Source: a virus. From it: 64,000 bases of DNA. Location of the stretch: positions 31,290 through 95,289 of the IMG/VR virus record IMGVR_UViG_3300034068_000566; one strand, written 5' to 3'. The translations under genes and the position numbers were made by a program. How positions within the stretch are numbered: the stretch's first letter is position 1; each line of letters opens with the position of its first letter. Shown one piece after another: positions 25,139 through 36,600 of this stretch. The notes beneath the pieces were generated by a model. That model did no database searches. It had not been told where the DNA came from and was given only the letters and a program-made list of their open reading frames with translations.

Positions 25139-25719
25139 TGGCAAACGATAGTTTATTAAATACTCCAGTTTTATGGATTAACAAATATCTACAAAGTAAG
25201 ATTGAGTTACTTACTGACATAGAAACGCCATTTTTCCCATCAACCCCATCAACAATAAATGATTTAACTCAATACTTTCCTGATGGTGGAGTCATGGCTA
25301 CATGGGACAGATTAATTAAAATGAATAAAAAAGGCTTTCCTCATATTAAGTGTGAGCAGCTGCTTTATTATTTTTATGCTACTGCAGAGAACAGTGTAGA
25401 GAATATGATACAAATTCAAGAGTCAGTATTAAGACTAATGGACAGGTTTGATGAAACTGCAGAAGAGATTAACGCATGGTGTGCAAATAGAAGCATAAAC
25501 ATTGGAACAACACAATCTCCAGAGATAATTGACAACCAATTCTATTTCCACAACTTTAAAGTCTATCAGCTGGAAGAAACCAGAGACATCATTGATTTTG
25601 GAACAGCTCGTACATACGGTGGAAATAAGATAATCATTGATTTTGATTATCATCAAATGCCAGATTTAATTAACACAGAAGGACCCGAAAGCCGTTTGGC
25701 TACTAAAATAATTATATAA
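25138..25719 (+). CDS. Tail terminator-like protein
   Basis: This 193-residue protein directly precedes the major tail protein, the usual place of the tail-terminator gene that caps the tube. It opens with helix-prone VLWINKYLQSKIELL and contains FPHIKCEQLLYYFYATAENSVENMIQIQESVLRLMDRFDETAEEINAW, followed by a strand pair (FYFHNFKVYQLEETRDIIDFGTARTYGGNKIIIDFDYH), consistent with the alpha/beta fold of the U/gp17-type terminators. No signature motif is diagnostic. The start overlaps the upstream stop (TAATG). Confidence 0.55.
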   Translation: MANDSLLNTPVLWINKYLQSKIELLTDIETPFFPSTPSTINDLTQYFPDGGVMATWDRLIKMNKKGFPHIKCEQLLYYFYATAENSVENMIQIQESVLRLMDRFDETAEEINAWCANRSINIGTTQSPEIIDNQFYFHNFKVYQLEETRDIIDFGTARTYGGNKIIIDFDYHQMPDLINTEGPESRLATKIII

Positions 25720-25723
25720 AACC

Positions 25724-25751
25724 CGTGTTATACTTTATATGAGGAAACACG
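25724..25751 (+). promoter_or_regulatory. Extended -10 promoter of the major tail protein gene with a 6-bp inverted repeat
   Basis: TG-T-TATACT (25726-25734) lies 53 bases before the ATG at 25788. CGTGTT (25724-25729) and AACACG (25746-25751) form a perfect inverted repeat flanking the -10 and the expected start site, so a repressor could bind here. A GAAAGAGGTGG ribosome site follows. Confidence 0.5.
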
Positions 25752-25787
25752 CCCACAATTTAATACAATCGAAAGAGGTGGAAAATT

Positions 25788-26459
25788 ATGGCATATTCAA
25801 GAGGCGACAGTACTAACATTATCGTTGGTGCAGCAGCACTTTTTACATACAATGACGGCATCCTAACTGATGCTGATCTTCCAGCGTATGCAGATGGAAA
25901 ATCTTTTAAGGATTCTCTATCTGGTTATTCAGGCCAAGTTGCAGGAGATGCTGCAAAAGCAGCAAACTTCCGTAACGTTGGTTACACAATGAATGGTTTG
26001 GAAATTCAATTCCAGCCAGATTTCGGCGAAGTTGCCGTAGATCAGGTTCTTGACGTAGCAAAGTTGTTCAAGCAAGGTATGCAGGTTAACCTAAATACCA
26101 CATTTGCTGAGTCAACATTAGAAAATCTTTTGTTTGCAATCGCAGGCAAGGGTGACGAATCAGCTAACCCAGATCTAACAACAGTTTCAGGAAATCCAAC
26201 ACTCAACCTTTCAGCAGGAGACATCGGAGAATGTCCAGTTGAGCGTGGTTTGGTAGCAGTAGGTCCAGGTACAGGTGACTGTGCAATTGGTTCAGAGTTG
26301 GAAAGAATTTATGTTGCATACCGTGCACTCTCAATTGAGAATGTTTCAGTATCAGCAAAGCGTGATGAAGCAACAATGTTTGAGGTTTCATTCCGTCTAC
26401 TTCCAAATGATGATGCATCATACGGTAAAATCGTAGATCGCACTATTCCAGAAGCATAA
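25788..26459 (+). CDS. Major tail (tube) protein
   Basis: This 223-residue protein lies between the terminator-like gene and the tail chaperones, the standard position. It has the tube-protein pattern of a long N-terminal loop (RGDSTNIIVGAAALFTYNDGIL), an NVGYTMNGLEIQFQPDFGEVAVDQVLDVAKLFKQG strand/turn region, and a C-terminal strand pair (VSVSAKRDEATMFEVSFRLLPNDD). Codon bias towards CGT, ATC and GGT resembles the capsid gene and suggests high expression. A strong UUCG-loop terminator directly follows the stop. Confidence 0.8.
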   Translation: MAYSRGDSTNIIVGAAALFTYNDGILTDADLPAYADGKSFKDSLSGYSGQVAGDAAKAANFRNVGYTMNGLEIQFQPDFGEVAVDQVLDVAKLFKQGMQVNLNTTFAESTLENLLFAIAGKGDESANPDLTTVSGNPTLNLSAGDIGECPVERGLVAVGPGTGDCAIGSELERIYVAYRALSIENVSVSAKRDEATMFEVSFRLLPNDDASYGKIVDRTIPEA

Positions 26460-26479
26460 TACAACTTAATAATACAGGG

Positions 26480-26517
26480 TTGCCCTTCATCTTCGGATGC
26501 GGGGCAATTTTGTTTTT
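26480..26517 (+). terminator. Rho-independent terminator with UUCG tetraloop after the major tail gene
   Basis: TTGCCC pairs with GGGCAA, and an inner CATC/GATG stem closes a TTCG tetraloop (26488-26499); TTTTGTTTTT follows at 26508-26517. This is a textbook intrinsic terminator and the strongest in the window. Confidence 0.92.
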
Positions 26518-26525
26518 GGTATACT
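26517..26525 (+). promoter_or_regulatory. Extended -10 promoter abutting the terminator, leaderless start at 26532
   Basis: TG-G-TATACT begins in the last T of the terminator and ends six bases before the ATG at 26532. There is no ribosome site in the gap. Terminator and promoter are fused head to tail, resetting expression between the major tail protein and the chaperones. Confidence 0.6.
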
Positions 26526-26531
26526 GTATTA

Positions 26532-27218
26532 ATGGCTACAAGAATATATAATAGTGAGTTGCTCTATTTAGTTGATGGAACACCCCTTTATATTACCCCA
26601 TTAAAAATAAAATATTTAAGACAATTTATGGTTGCTTTTGAAATTGTTAGAAAGTCTCAAGGGGATCAAGACACTATTGAAAATCTAGTAGAGTGTGCCA
26701 GAATTGCTATGCAACAATATATGCCAGAAATAAAGACGGTAGAGGATCTAGAAGACAACTTTGACCTTCCCACAATATATAAACTAATAGATATTGCAGC
26801 AGGGATTAAAGTAGATAAAGATTCAGAGCAAAGCGTTAAAGAGCAAGCAGTAGAAAGTGGATCTTCTTGGGAAACATTAGATTTAGCAAAGCTAGAGTCT
26901 GAGTTATTTTTGCTGGGTATCTGGAAAGACTACAATCAACTAGAAGAATCTTTGTCGATGCCAGAATTAATAGCAACCCTTGAAAGCAAAAGAGAGTCAA
27001 GATACGATGAACAGAAATTTTTAGCAGCAATGCAAGGTGTTGATCTTGACAAAGCAAGTAATAAGAGTACAGGCAATGCTTGGGAAGAATTAAAGGCTAG
27101 AGTTTATAGTGGCGGATCAGCAGCAAACTCAAAGGATGTTTTAGCGTTACAAGGAGCAAATGCACAAAAGGCTGGCTTTGGTATTGGTATGGGATTATCT
27201 TACGAAAGAATAGACTAA
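26532..27218 (+). CDS. Tail assembly chaperone, long form
   Basis: This 228-residue protein lies between the major tail protein and tape measure genes, where G/GT-type chaperones sit. Its N-terminal 105 residues (MATRIYNSELLYLVDGTPLYITPL...LRQFM...DLPTIYKLIDIAAGI) are clearly related to the whole of the next gene. Residues 115-228 form an extra C-terminal domain (LDLAKLESELFLLGIWKDYNQLEESLSMPELIATLESKRESRYDEQKFLAAMQG) like the T part of phages that make a fused GT protein by frameshift. Here the long and short forms are separate genes. The start appears leaderless. Confidence 0.75.
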   Translation: MATRIYNSELLYLVDGTPLYITPLKIKYLRQFMVAFEIVRKSQGDQDTIENLVECARIAMQQYMPEIKTVEDLEDNFDLPTIYKLIDIAAGIKVDKDSEQSVKEQAVESGSSWETLDLAKLESELFLLGIWKDYNQLEESLSMPELIATLESKRESRYDEQKFLAAMQGVDLDKASNKSTGNAWEELKARVYSGGSAANSKDVLALQGANAQKAGFGIGMGLSYERID

Positions 27219-27233
27219 AAATAAGCCTGCCTA

Positions 27234-27242
27234 TGGTATAAT
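27234..27242 (+). promoter_or_regulatory. Extended -10 promoter of the short chaperone/tape measure operon
   Basis: TG-G-TATAAT lies 26 bases before the ATG at 27269, with AGGAGG at 27257-27262 as ribosome site. It probably drives the short chaperone and the tape measure gene. Confidence 0.6.
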
Positions 27243-27268
27243 TAATCTACAACCACAGGAGGTTATAC

Positions 27269-27595
27269 ATGGCCACTAAGCCAATTGAAAAGAATGAGAT
27301 CGTCTTTATCGACGGAACAAAAATTGACGCACAGCCACTTAAGATTTCTCTACTTAGACCGTTTATGAAATCTTTTGAAGGACTAACAGCAGTAGCAACA
27401 GATAATGAAAAATCAATGGACATCTTAATTAATTGTGTCCACATTGCAATGAAACAATATAAAGCAGACGCAGACTACTCTGTTGCTGATTTGGAAGATC
27501 TAATTGATCTGCCAACAGTATACAAGATCATTGAAGCAGCATCAGGAATCAATCTAAACGATTCAGCATTACTTGCACTTGCTTCACAAGAATAA
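27269..27595 (+). CDS. Tail assembly chaperone, short form (G-like)
   Basis: This 108-residue protein is homologous to the N-terminal half of the preceding gene: VFIDGTKIDAQPLKISLLRPFM and DLPTVYKIIEAASGI line up with VDGTPLYITPLKIKYLRQFM and DLPTIYKLIDIAAGI. It is not followed by an overlapping T-like frame and no slippery heptamer precedes its stop. It has an excellent AGGAGG ribosome site and its own promoter, so it should be made in larger amounts than the long form, consistent with the high G:GT ratio of other phages (inference). Confidence 0.75.
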   Translation: MATKPIEKNEIVFIDGTKIDAQPLKISLLRPFMKSFEGLTAVATDNEKSMDILINCVHIAMKQYKADADYSVADLEDLIDLPTVYKIIEAASGINLNDSALLALASQE

Positions 27596-27625
27596 AAAAA
27601 TAAAATAGGGGGTCATGGCGGTTAA

Positions 27626-30600
27626 ATGGCAGATATAAATAGCAATATTTTAATTAATATTGATACAACGCAGGCTATGTCCGCACTACGTGGGCTAGAC
27701 AAGCAGATATCTGCACTTAACCGCTCCATGATCGTCGGCACTAAGGCTGCTTCATTAGCTCAAGCTGACTTTGCAAAATCACTACTTCATAATGTTAATG
27801 CCACGGGCATGTTTAATGCCTCAATGGGCAAGATGTCTACTTCTACGGATCAGTTTTCAAAACGTTTAGAAGCTGGCAAACTATCTCTTCGTGAATACTA
27901 CCGATATGGAATGGCATCAACTAAAACATTTGGAAAAAATTACGGTAGAGAATTTCAAACAATTAGCAACCTTGCTGAAAAAAGAGTTAAGGCTCTTCAA
28001 AGCCAGTATGTCCAACTAGGTAAAGACGCACAGGGCGCAATACGCTCAATGCGAATTACACCAAAAGCACTAAATTATAACGACGCACTAACAAGAATGT
28101 CAATGACTATTCAACGTCAACAGATAATGAATAAGCTGCTTGACGATGGTGCTACAAAACTTCTTAACTTTGGTAAAAATACACAGTGGGCTGGTCGTCA
28201 GCTTATGGTTGGTTTTACAATTCCATTGGCCATGTTTGCAGGATCAGCAATAAAAGCATTTAAAGAAATTGAAACTCAGGCAGTTAGATTTAAAAAGGTT
28301 TATGGCGACATCTTTACAACACAAGATGACACTGATAAAGCTCTTAAAAACATGAAGGATATTGCTAAAGAATATACAAAGTATGGACTTAAAGTTTCTG
28401 AAACAATCAAGATGGCTGCAGATGCAGCAGCAGCAGGTAACTCAGGCCAACAGCTTGAAACTGTAGTAAAGCAAGCAAGCAAGCTAGCAGTTCTTGGTGG
28501 AGTAGCACAGGACAAAGCCTTAGAAACAACAATTGCTTTACAGAACGCATTTCAAATTGGCAGTGGTGAACTTGGTAAAACGATGGACTTTCTCAACTCT
28601 GTTGAAAACCAAACTGTTTTAAGTCTTGAGGATTTATCTAATGCAATTCCAAGAGTTGCTCCAGTTATTAAACAGCTTGGCGGAGATGTAAAAGATTTAG
28701 CATTCTTCCTTACAGCAATGAAAGAAGGTGGTATCAGTGCAGAGCAAGGAGCTAACGCACTTAAGTCTGGTCTTGCATCTTTAATTAATCCATCAAAAGC
28801 AGCAACTGAAGCAACTTCAAAGCTAGGCATTAACCTTAAGGGAATTATTGAAAGCAATCAGGGTAACTTAAAAAATACTGTTGTTTCTTTTGCTCAAGCA
28901 TTACAACCACTAACAGACCTACAAAGAGCACAAACAATTGAAAAAGTTTTTGGCAAGTATCAGTTTTCAAGAATCTCAGCACTTTTAAATAACGTAACAA
29001 AAGAAGGAAACCAAGCAAGCAGAGTTTTAAAATTGGCATCTGCATCTGCAGAAGAGTTAGCGCTGTTATCTGAACGAGAATTAAAAACACAGGAATCATC
29101 TCCTATGTATAAAATGCAGGCAGCAATTGAGAAACTAAAAGCATCTATTGCTCCAATTGGTGAATTGTTTGCAAAGGTGTTAACTCCAGTTATTAATTTC
29201 TTTGTTAACCTGTTTGATAAATTTAACAATGCTCCAGAAGGCATTAAAAAAGCAGTAGCAATTATCGTAGCAGCTGTAGCTGGTATTGGTCCAGTTCTTC
29301 TTATGACTGTTGGTCTTGTTGCTAATGGTTTAGCCAACCTAATGAAAATGTTTAACCTTATTCGTAAAGGTTTTCAAGGCTTAGCTTATGGATCAAAAGA
29401 TGCAGCCCTTGGAACACAGTACCTCAGCAATGAGGAGCTAGAAAATATTGCTGTATCAAACAGTCTTGCAACAGCTCACAAATCTTTGTCTTCCGCATAT
29501 GTCCTTGAGTCGGCAAGCCTTGTTGCCTTAACTAATGCTTACAGAGAAGCAAAAGTTGCAATGTCTAGTTTTGCTAGTACAAACCCTGGAATGTTTATGC
29601 CAAGCAGGGGCAGAGTTACCCCTCCAAGACGTTTTGCTAAGGGTGTAACAAGTGTTCCTGGAACAGGTAATAAAGATACTACCCCAGCCCTTCTAACCCC
29701 TGGAGAAGCCGTTATTCCTGCTGACATGGCTAAAAAGTATGCACCATTTATTGGACAGATGATTGACGGAACCCTTCCAGGCCACATGGCTGGAAGAATG
29801 CCATTATTTTTGGGTATGCCAAAAACTATTAAAGCAGTAACAGATCAACGTAAAGCAAGAATGACAATGGAAGAGATTGCAAAAGCAACAGAAGCAAGTA
29901 GATTTGGAAAGATGGACCCTACTGATTTTGGTGTACAACTTGAGGCAACCACAGGTCGTTCATTCCCAGTACGAGGAGTTGGCGGTTTATATCAAAAGCC
30001 AGATGGGACAAAGGTATTCGTTAAACCAATGCTCGATGAGACTGCTGCTTTAGCAGAACTAAGAGCAACTACTATTGCAAGAGAAGCACACGGACTAAAT
30101 GCACCTCAACAAACAATTCGCACAATGATTGATCCGACTGATCCATTAAAGAAAAGAAAACTTATTGCATTAGAAGCACCGTACAATCCTGAGTTTGCTA
30201 AGCCAACTGGAAAGTTTTCAAAAGACGAATACTTTAGACAACTAGTTGCCTCTGGATTAAGAGGAGATAAAGATTTGCAGGTGGCCAATCTATCAGGAAA
30301 TAACCTAGTAGATGTTGGACCAGCAGGTGTATTTAGTGCAGCATCTGGTCTAAGATCATATGCAAAAACTATGCCATCTGTTGAAGATCAGGTTCGTATA
30401 AACTTACTTGGTGTAAAGGGTTCAAATACAAGAAGATTCTTTGCTGAAGAAACAACCAATATTCCAAAGGGAATGACTCCTCAAGCATACAACCAAGCAA
30501 TGGTAGACGAAATAGATTTGGTTTTGCCTAAACTTAGAAAGACAATAAAAGGCTTTGGTGATTTAAATCCAGAAGAACAAGGTATTTATCAAAACATGAT

Positions 30601-33600
30601 TAAGCGTCTAGAAGATTCTAGAGGCGCTAACTGGAGAGAACTACATGGTGTTCACTCATCAGTAATTAAAAGCACAAAGAAGCCACTAACCCCTGCAGCA
30701 ATAAAGAAAATAGAAGATGAAATTACATTAAGAGCAAGACAAAAAGGACATGGTGCATCTTTATCTGACAAAGACTTTATGGATGGCTTTGCTAAATGGG
30801 CACAAGGAAATGGTTTTGCTAAGGGTGGAGTAGTTCCAGGATACATGGCTGGAAGAACTGGCTTAACCTATGGCGCAGCAGCAGCAACGAAAGTTTCAGG
30901 GGCAAAAGAAGCAGCAACAGTTGCCAGTCTAGAATCTAGAACAAGATTACCACTAACTCCACTGCCTCCTGGCATGCCATTTAAAATTAGTAGACTTGAA
31001 TCTGGAATGTCACAAATTCAAATAGGTGGTCAATCTATGACCGCAAAAACGTCAGAAGTTTCTAAGTTTGAAGAAAGATGGAAAGAGTTTGCAGCAGCCT
31101 ATCCAGATAAAACAATTTATGCCCAAAAAGTAAAAGATTTAGAAGCAAGAATTTTAGATTATAAACTTAATCCTAGAATAGACTCTAAAACTGGTCTCGA
31201 AAAGCCATTAAGATTATCTGGAACTGGCAATAATGGTTTATTTGCTAATGTCAATCCTTGGTCAGGATCAAGAACTAGAAAAACTCCACCAGAAGTAAAA
31301 AGTAGATGGCAAAAGGTTCTTGCTGACCCTAGTAAAAATAAGCCAGCCCAAAAACTATTAAATTATTATGCAGAAGAGCTTGCTTCTGTAAAGAAGAATC
31401 TTGTTGGCAAAGGTCCTGGAAAAATTTCAGAAGCAGATGCGCTTGCTGTATTAAAAGCACCAGACTTTAAAACTGCAATAGAGAGAGTCAGATCTGGCGA
31501 AGGCGGAATCGCAGCAAGTCATATAAAAGCTACTGGTAAAAATAGAGATTTAGAGTTTTGGCCAGCAGACAATGTTGTGAGAGATCAAACAGTTGTAAAC
31601 TCTGGAATGAATGCACTTTCAAAAAGGATGGGCGCAATTCACGTAACAACTGAAAAAGAAGCATTGAGAGCAATTAGTAAATTAGAAAGTAAAAAACATC
31701 AATATAAAGGTTGGGGTGCAAAAAATAAAACAGACACTTGGACAACTACAGATATAATTACTGAACACCTGCTAAGGAAAAGAATTCGTGATGGTTATTA
31801 TAGAGATCAGAAGTTTAAAGATTCAGACTATATGCCAGCAGATACTCTTGCATTATCAAAAGGAATTTTTTCAGTTCCAGGGCCAAAGGGTGCGGGAGAT
31901 ATTCAACCAGCAATGCTATCTCCTGGAGAAGCAGTTATCCCAGCAAAGGCTGCATCTAAATATTCTTCATTAGTTTCAGGAATGATTAATGGAACAATTC
32001 CAGAACATGGAAAAGGCAAGGGTGGAGTTCCAAGACCTCTTCCTGGATACACCATGGTCGATAAGGGTGATGGTTGGGGAGCAACTCCAGTAGCAAATAC
32101 ACCAGCACCTTCAAGGGGAGCAGATGTTCTTGGAAAAGCCACAGCTCAAGTTAGCAAGTTTGGAACGGCGGTAGTAACTGGAACTAAAGCAGTTGCTAAT
32201 AATGCTAGGGTTCAATCAGCAAGTGCAAAAGCAATGGATAGAGTTAGAAAGATTGATGCTCGCCTGTCATCTATGGGTGGTCCTTCTGGTCCTGGTGGTC
32301 CAGGTGGTCCTAGCGGTCCTAAACCACATGGTGGTTATTGGACAGGGTACGGAAAAGTTGCAACCCATGATCAAGATGGTAAGGCATTAACTAAGGAACA
32401 AAGAATTAATGCAAGACAAGATTATAGAATGAAGTCATCTCAAACCATGATGGGTGTAGGAATGGCAGCCATGATGATTCCTATGCTTGCTCAAGGAATT
32501 GCACAAGGATCACCTGATTCAACATTAGGAAAAGCTGCAGCCAATAACATGCCAGCAATTATAGGAGCATCTATGCTTCCAATGATATTGCCACTTCTTA
32601 ATTCACCGCTAAAGAAATTAATTGCCACAGTAGTAGCATTAGGCGCTGCATTTAAGATGCAGAGTATGGCAATTAGAAAATCTATTTCTGATGGAGTTAA
32701 ACAGGGACAATCTATTGGAAATACCATTGAGTCTTTAGAAGGTTTTGGATCTATACTTGGATCAATGTCTGCAACACAGATCATGGACAAAAAGAGAGAA
32801 GCAAACAGACTTGAGATAACTCCAATTGATCAAACATTTGGTAAAGATTTTTCAGGTAGTGAATTTGGAAAGAAGTTTATTGCTGAGTTTAACGCCTACG
32901 CAAAATCAAACGGTAGAGGTGCAGCTAAACAACTAGGAACAAAACTTGCTTCAGCAGTAAGTCAAGGAGTATTGTCTGCAGATCAAGCAGAATCAATTAT
33001 TGTAAATCTTGCAAGAGATATGGGAGATCAATCTTTAGAGATTGAAGCTAGAGGATTTTTAAGAGAAATCATCGGCCCCGATGGAAAAGATCTAAAAGAT
33101 AATCCTATTGGTGTTCAATTAAGAATATTGAAGAATCAAAAACAACTTACTACTCAGATGCAGAATATTTTTAGTGATGTTGTTGAAAAAGAAATGGGCG
33201 GATGGTTTGCTAACCTCATGCAGAATGTGCCTGGAGCAGGGGCTGTTGGACTAAGGACTGGAATCAATAAACGTGAGGGGTTTGAGCTTGCAGGAAGCAC
33301 AGTCGGTGGCGCTCTTCTTGGCGCCCGTATTGCTAGTCAACTTGATAAAACAGGGGTTATAGCTGGGGCTAGAGCGCTACCTGCTGCAGCAACTTTTGCA
33401 AAAGAGTCACAAATAGCAGGAACTTTAGGAAAGGCAAGATTTGGCGCAGGAGTTATAAGAGGAGCAGCAGCATTAGGAACAGGTGCTTCTGCAACTGGCG
33501 CAGGAGTACTTCCTGGAGCAATTATATTAGCAACAACACTTGCTGCAGATCTAGCTCTTAGAAAGTATCAACAAGGTAGAGAGAAGAAAGCTGTAGGAGC

Positions 33601-36600
33601 AGTTGCTGGAGCAGTTGCAGGTAATTCAATTCAGTCGTTAGCCCAAGTTCAACAATCTATGGATCTACTACAGATGCAAACTGATGCTCAAATTGAAAAA
33701 CTTACTAAAGAAAAAGAGGCCGTTAAGACTGCAGAAAAAAGACTTGAAATTGAAAAGAAAATTAAAGATCTTAATGATCAGAATCTTAAAGATCAACAAG
33801 AATTAAGAAATCAAGGGGTAGCCGTTGTAGATCGAGCTACTGGTTTCTTAGACAACATTGATGGCAAAGATGCAAAGGTTAAATATGCAGAAGCATACAA
33901 GACCGCATTTGAGGATAAATATAAAGATTCCGTAGGTCCAGAAAAAATTGCAGCAACAGAACTTGGTGCATTGCTAAATCCAGATTCAGGAATGATTCCA
34001 AAAGAAGCTGGAATTTCTTCAGAAGAAAGAAAAGAATTAAAGAAACAACTAGCAGAGTCAGAAAAAAGAGTAGCAGAAATTCAAGCAAGAAGAGATTCCT
34101 ACGATAGTAATAGTGGTGAATTTACTGCAGCGCAAGCAGAATATACTGCTGAAATGATAAATCAAGTAAAGATTATTCAAGGATTAAAAGCAAAAACATC
34201 TCAAGATGTAACAAAAATTGGAGTTATGGTTCAGGCATCAGTCGTATCTGGTGACATTTCTGCTAGTTCTGCAAAAGCTTTAATTGACAACTTTATAGCA
34301 ACTGGAAAAAATATTGAAACAACCTGGAAATTAATGTTAGGAGGCCAAGGAGCTAAAGAGATGGATTCTCTTGGCTGGATTCTTCAAAATTTATCAGATC
34401 AAGAAAACATTAATACTGTAGTTAATGTTGCTGGTACTTTTAATGGCAAAGAAGGCCCTCAACAAGCTAGAGAATTCTACTCAATGTTAGAAGACTTTAT
34501 TCAATTCCCTCCAGAGTTTAGAATAGATTTAAATATAGAATCAGACCCAGATGACATTCCCGTACTCAAAAAACTTGGAAAAGAAATTGATGCCCTTAGA
34601 AAACATTTTCCAGGAGGAAAGCTTACTAAGCCAGCGCTAATTGCGTATCAAGCTGAGTTAAAGTTAAAAGGGAAAAGCCCAAATGAAGCGCTTGATCGTG
34701 CAGTAAAAAATTGGGATCTATTAAGTAGTTATGATCCAACACTACAGCTAGAGGCATCAGTTACTTTAAATCAGTTGTTGATATCAGATAACATCCAACA
34801 AGAGTTGAATGCAGAATTAATTAATGCGTTTAAGAAAAAAGGACTTTGGAAAGATGTTCCTCTTCCATTAGCAAACTCAGCAGCTCTCATACAAGCACAA
34901 ATAGATCAGTTAAGCGCAGCAAATCCAGGAATTGCTAAAGGCACTTGGGATAAGTTACTAAAAGAAAGACTGGATTCTCTCTATGGTCCAAAGACTGCTG
35001 ATCTAAAAAAGCTAGCTGCGCAAGAAGCTGCTGAAAAATTAAAATCAGCAAATTCTTTCCTAGATGATTTAGCAATGAAACTAAAGCTATTTAGAGATTC
35101 AGCCTTTAACGCTCTCAGTCCATTAAAATCTATTATGGCTGCATTTGCAAATACTAAAGATGCTGAAAACGGTCTTGGAAGAATGTTTGAAAAGTTTAGG
35201 GGTCTCCAGCAAATAATGTTGGATGGTGGCAAAGATGCAAAGGGCAATAATATATCTGGTAGTTTGGCTCCAGGACTTATGGATGCAATTTCTGGAATGT
35301 CAGCAGAAGAGTTTGAAACTTTTAAAAATCAAGATCTAAACCCAAATGTAGAAGGAACACAAAAACCATTCATCCTAGATAAAAAGGGAAACGTAATTGG
35401 GTTATCTAAAGATTTGTTAGGTCTATCTGAAGCCTTTAACTCAGTAGCTGTAGGTATGGCTCAAATGGGAGCTGCACAAAGTATAGATAATATCAAAAAA
35501 CAAAGAGAAGCTTTTGAGATTCTTAGGGCTTCAGGCATGTCTGTTACTGACGCACTTAAGGTAATTGAAGATCAATCTCTTGCTTCAGCTATTGCTGCTG
35601 GAACCCTTGGTGCTGCAGGGTCAGATGAAATGAAAAAGTTTATTAAAGATATTGCAGCTGCCAACAGCGCAATGGAAAAGATGCAGGTTATAACTGACAC
35701 CCTTACAAAGAATGCAGAGTTTGATGTATTTGCAAAAACTCCAGAAGTAGTAGGTGCAATGAAGTCTATGGGGTATTCTGTAGAGCAAATTGACGCAGTA
35801 CTTGGAAACCCTGCAATGCTTAAGCAGTTCACCCAAAACATTAAAGATGGCAAAATTGATATAGCAGCCATTGAAGGTTCAACTGGAGCAATCTCTGAGT
35901 TCCTAAAAGACATAGAGGCTAAAAAGTTAATTGATATTCAGATTAACTTTAACAAGGGAGACTATGCTCAAGTTGCTTCCTCTGGTCTTGATATGGTTAA
36001 TCAAATGTTTGCGGTACAGGAAGATCTAATCACAACAGGTGTAGATGCAAGAAGCACTAAGGATGTAGCACAACTTGCTGCAAATGAAACAAAGGTTAAA
36101 GAGTTACAAAGTCAACTCCGCCCATACGAAGCACAGATTGAACAACTACAATATAAGATTAATGATATTCAAGCAGAAGTTTCTTTAAAGATTAGTCAGC
36201 AAGTTGAAGCGTATCAAGAAGAGATTAATGACTTACAACATGAGATTGACATTCAGTTTAATGAGCCTATTCAAGCATTGCAAGACCAGGCAAGTGTTCT
36301 TTCTCATGATATGGATCTTATTTCTTATGCTGCAGACAAAGTTAATAAGCGTTACGATCAGCAGGCAGAATCTCTAACAACAATTAAAGATATTAATGAT
36401 GCAATTTTATCACAACAAGAAAAGCAGATTAGCTTATCAGATGCCCTAACTAGTGGAGATATTTCAGCAGCAGGAAAAGCAATGCAGGATATGCGAAAAG
36501 CAGACGCAGATCTATATGCTAATGCAGCACAAAAATCTTTTGACCTAGCCAGAAAAAATGAACTAGCCAGACTTGTAGGAACTCAAGGCCTTAATGAAGA

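Noticed and set aside
27560-27640. Programmed -1 frameshift near the end of the short chaperone
   Set aside because: The A-rich run lies after the stop codon, and no slippery heptamer precedes it; the duplicated long form makes a frameshift unnecessary.
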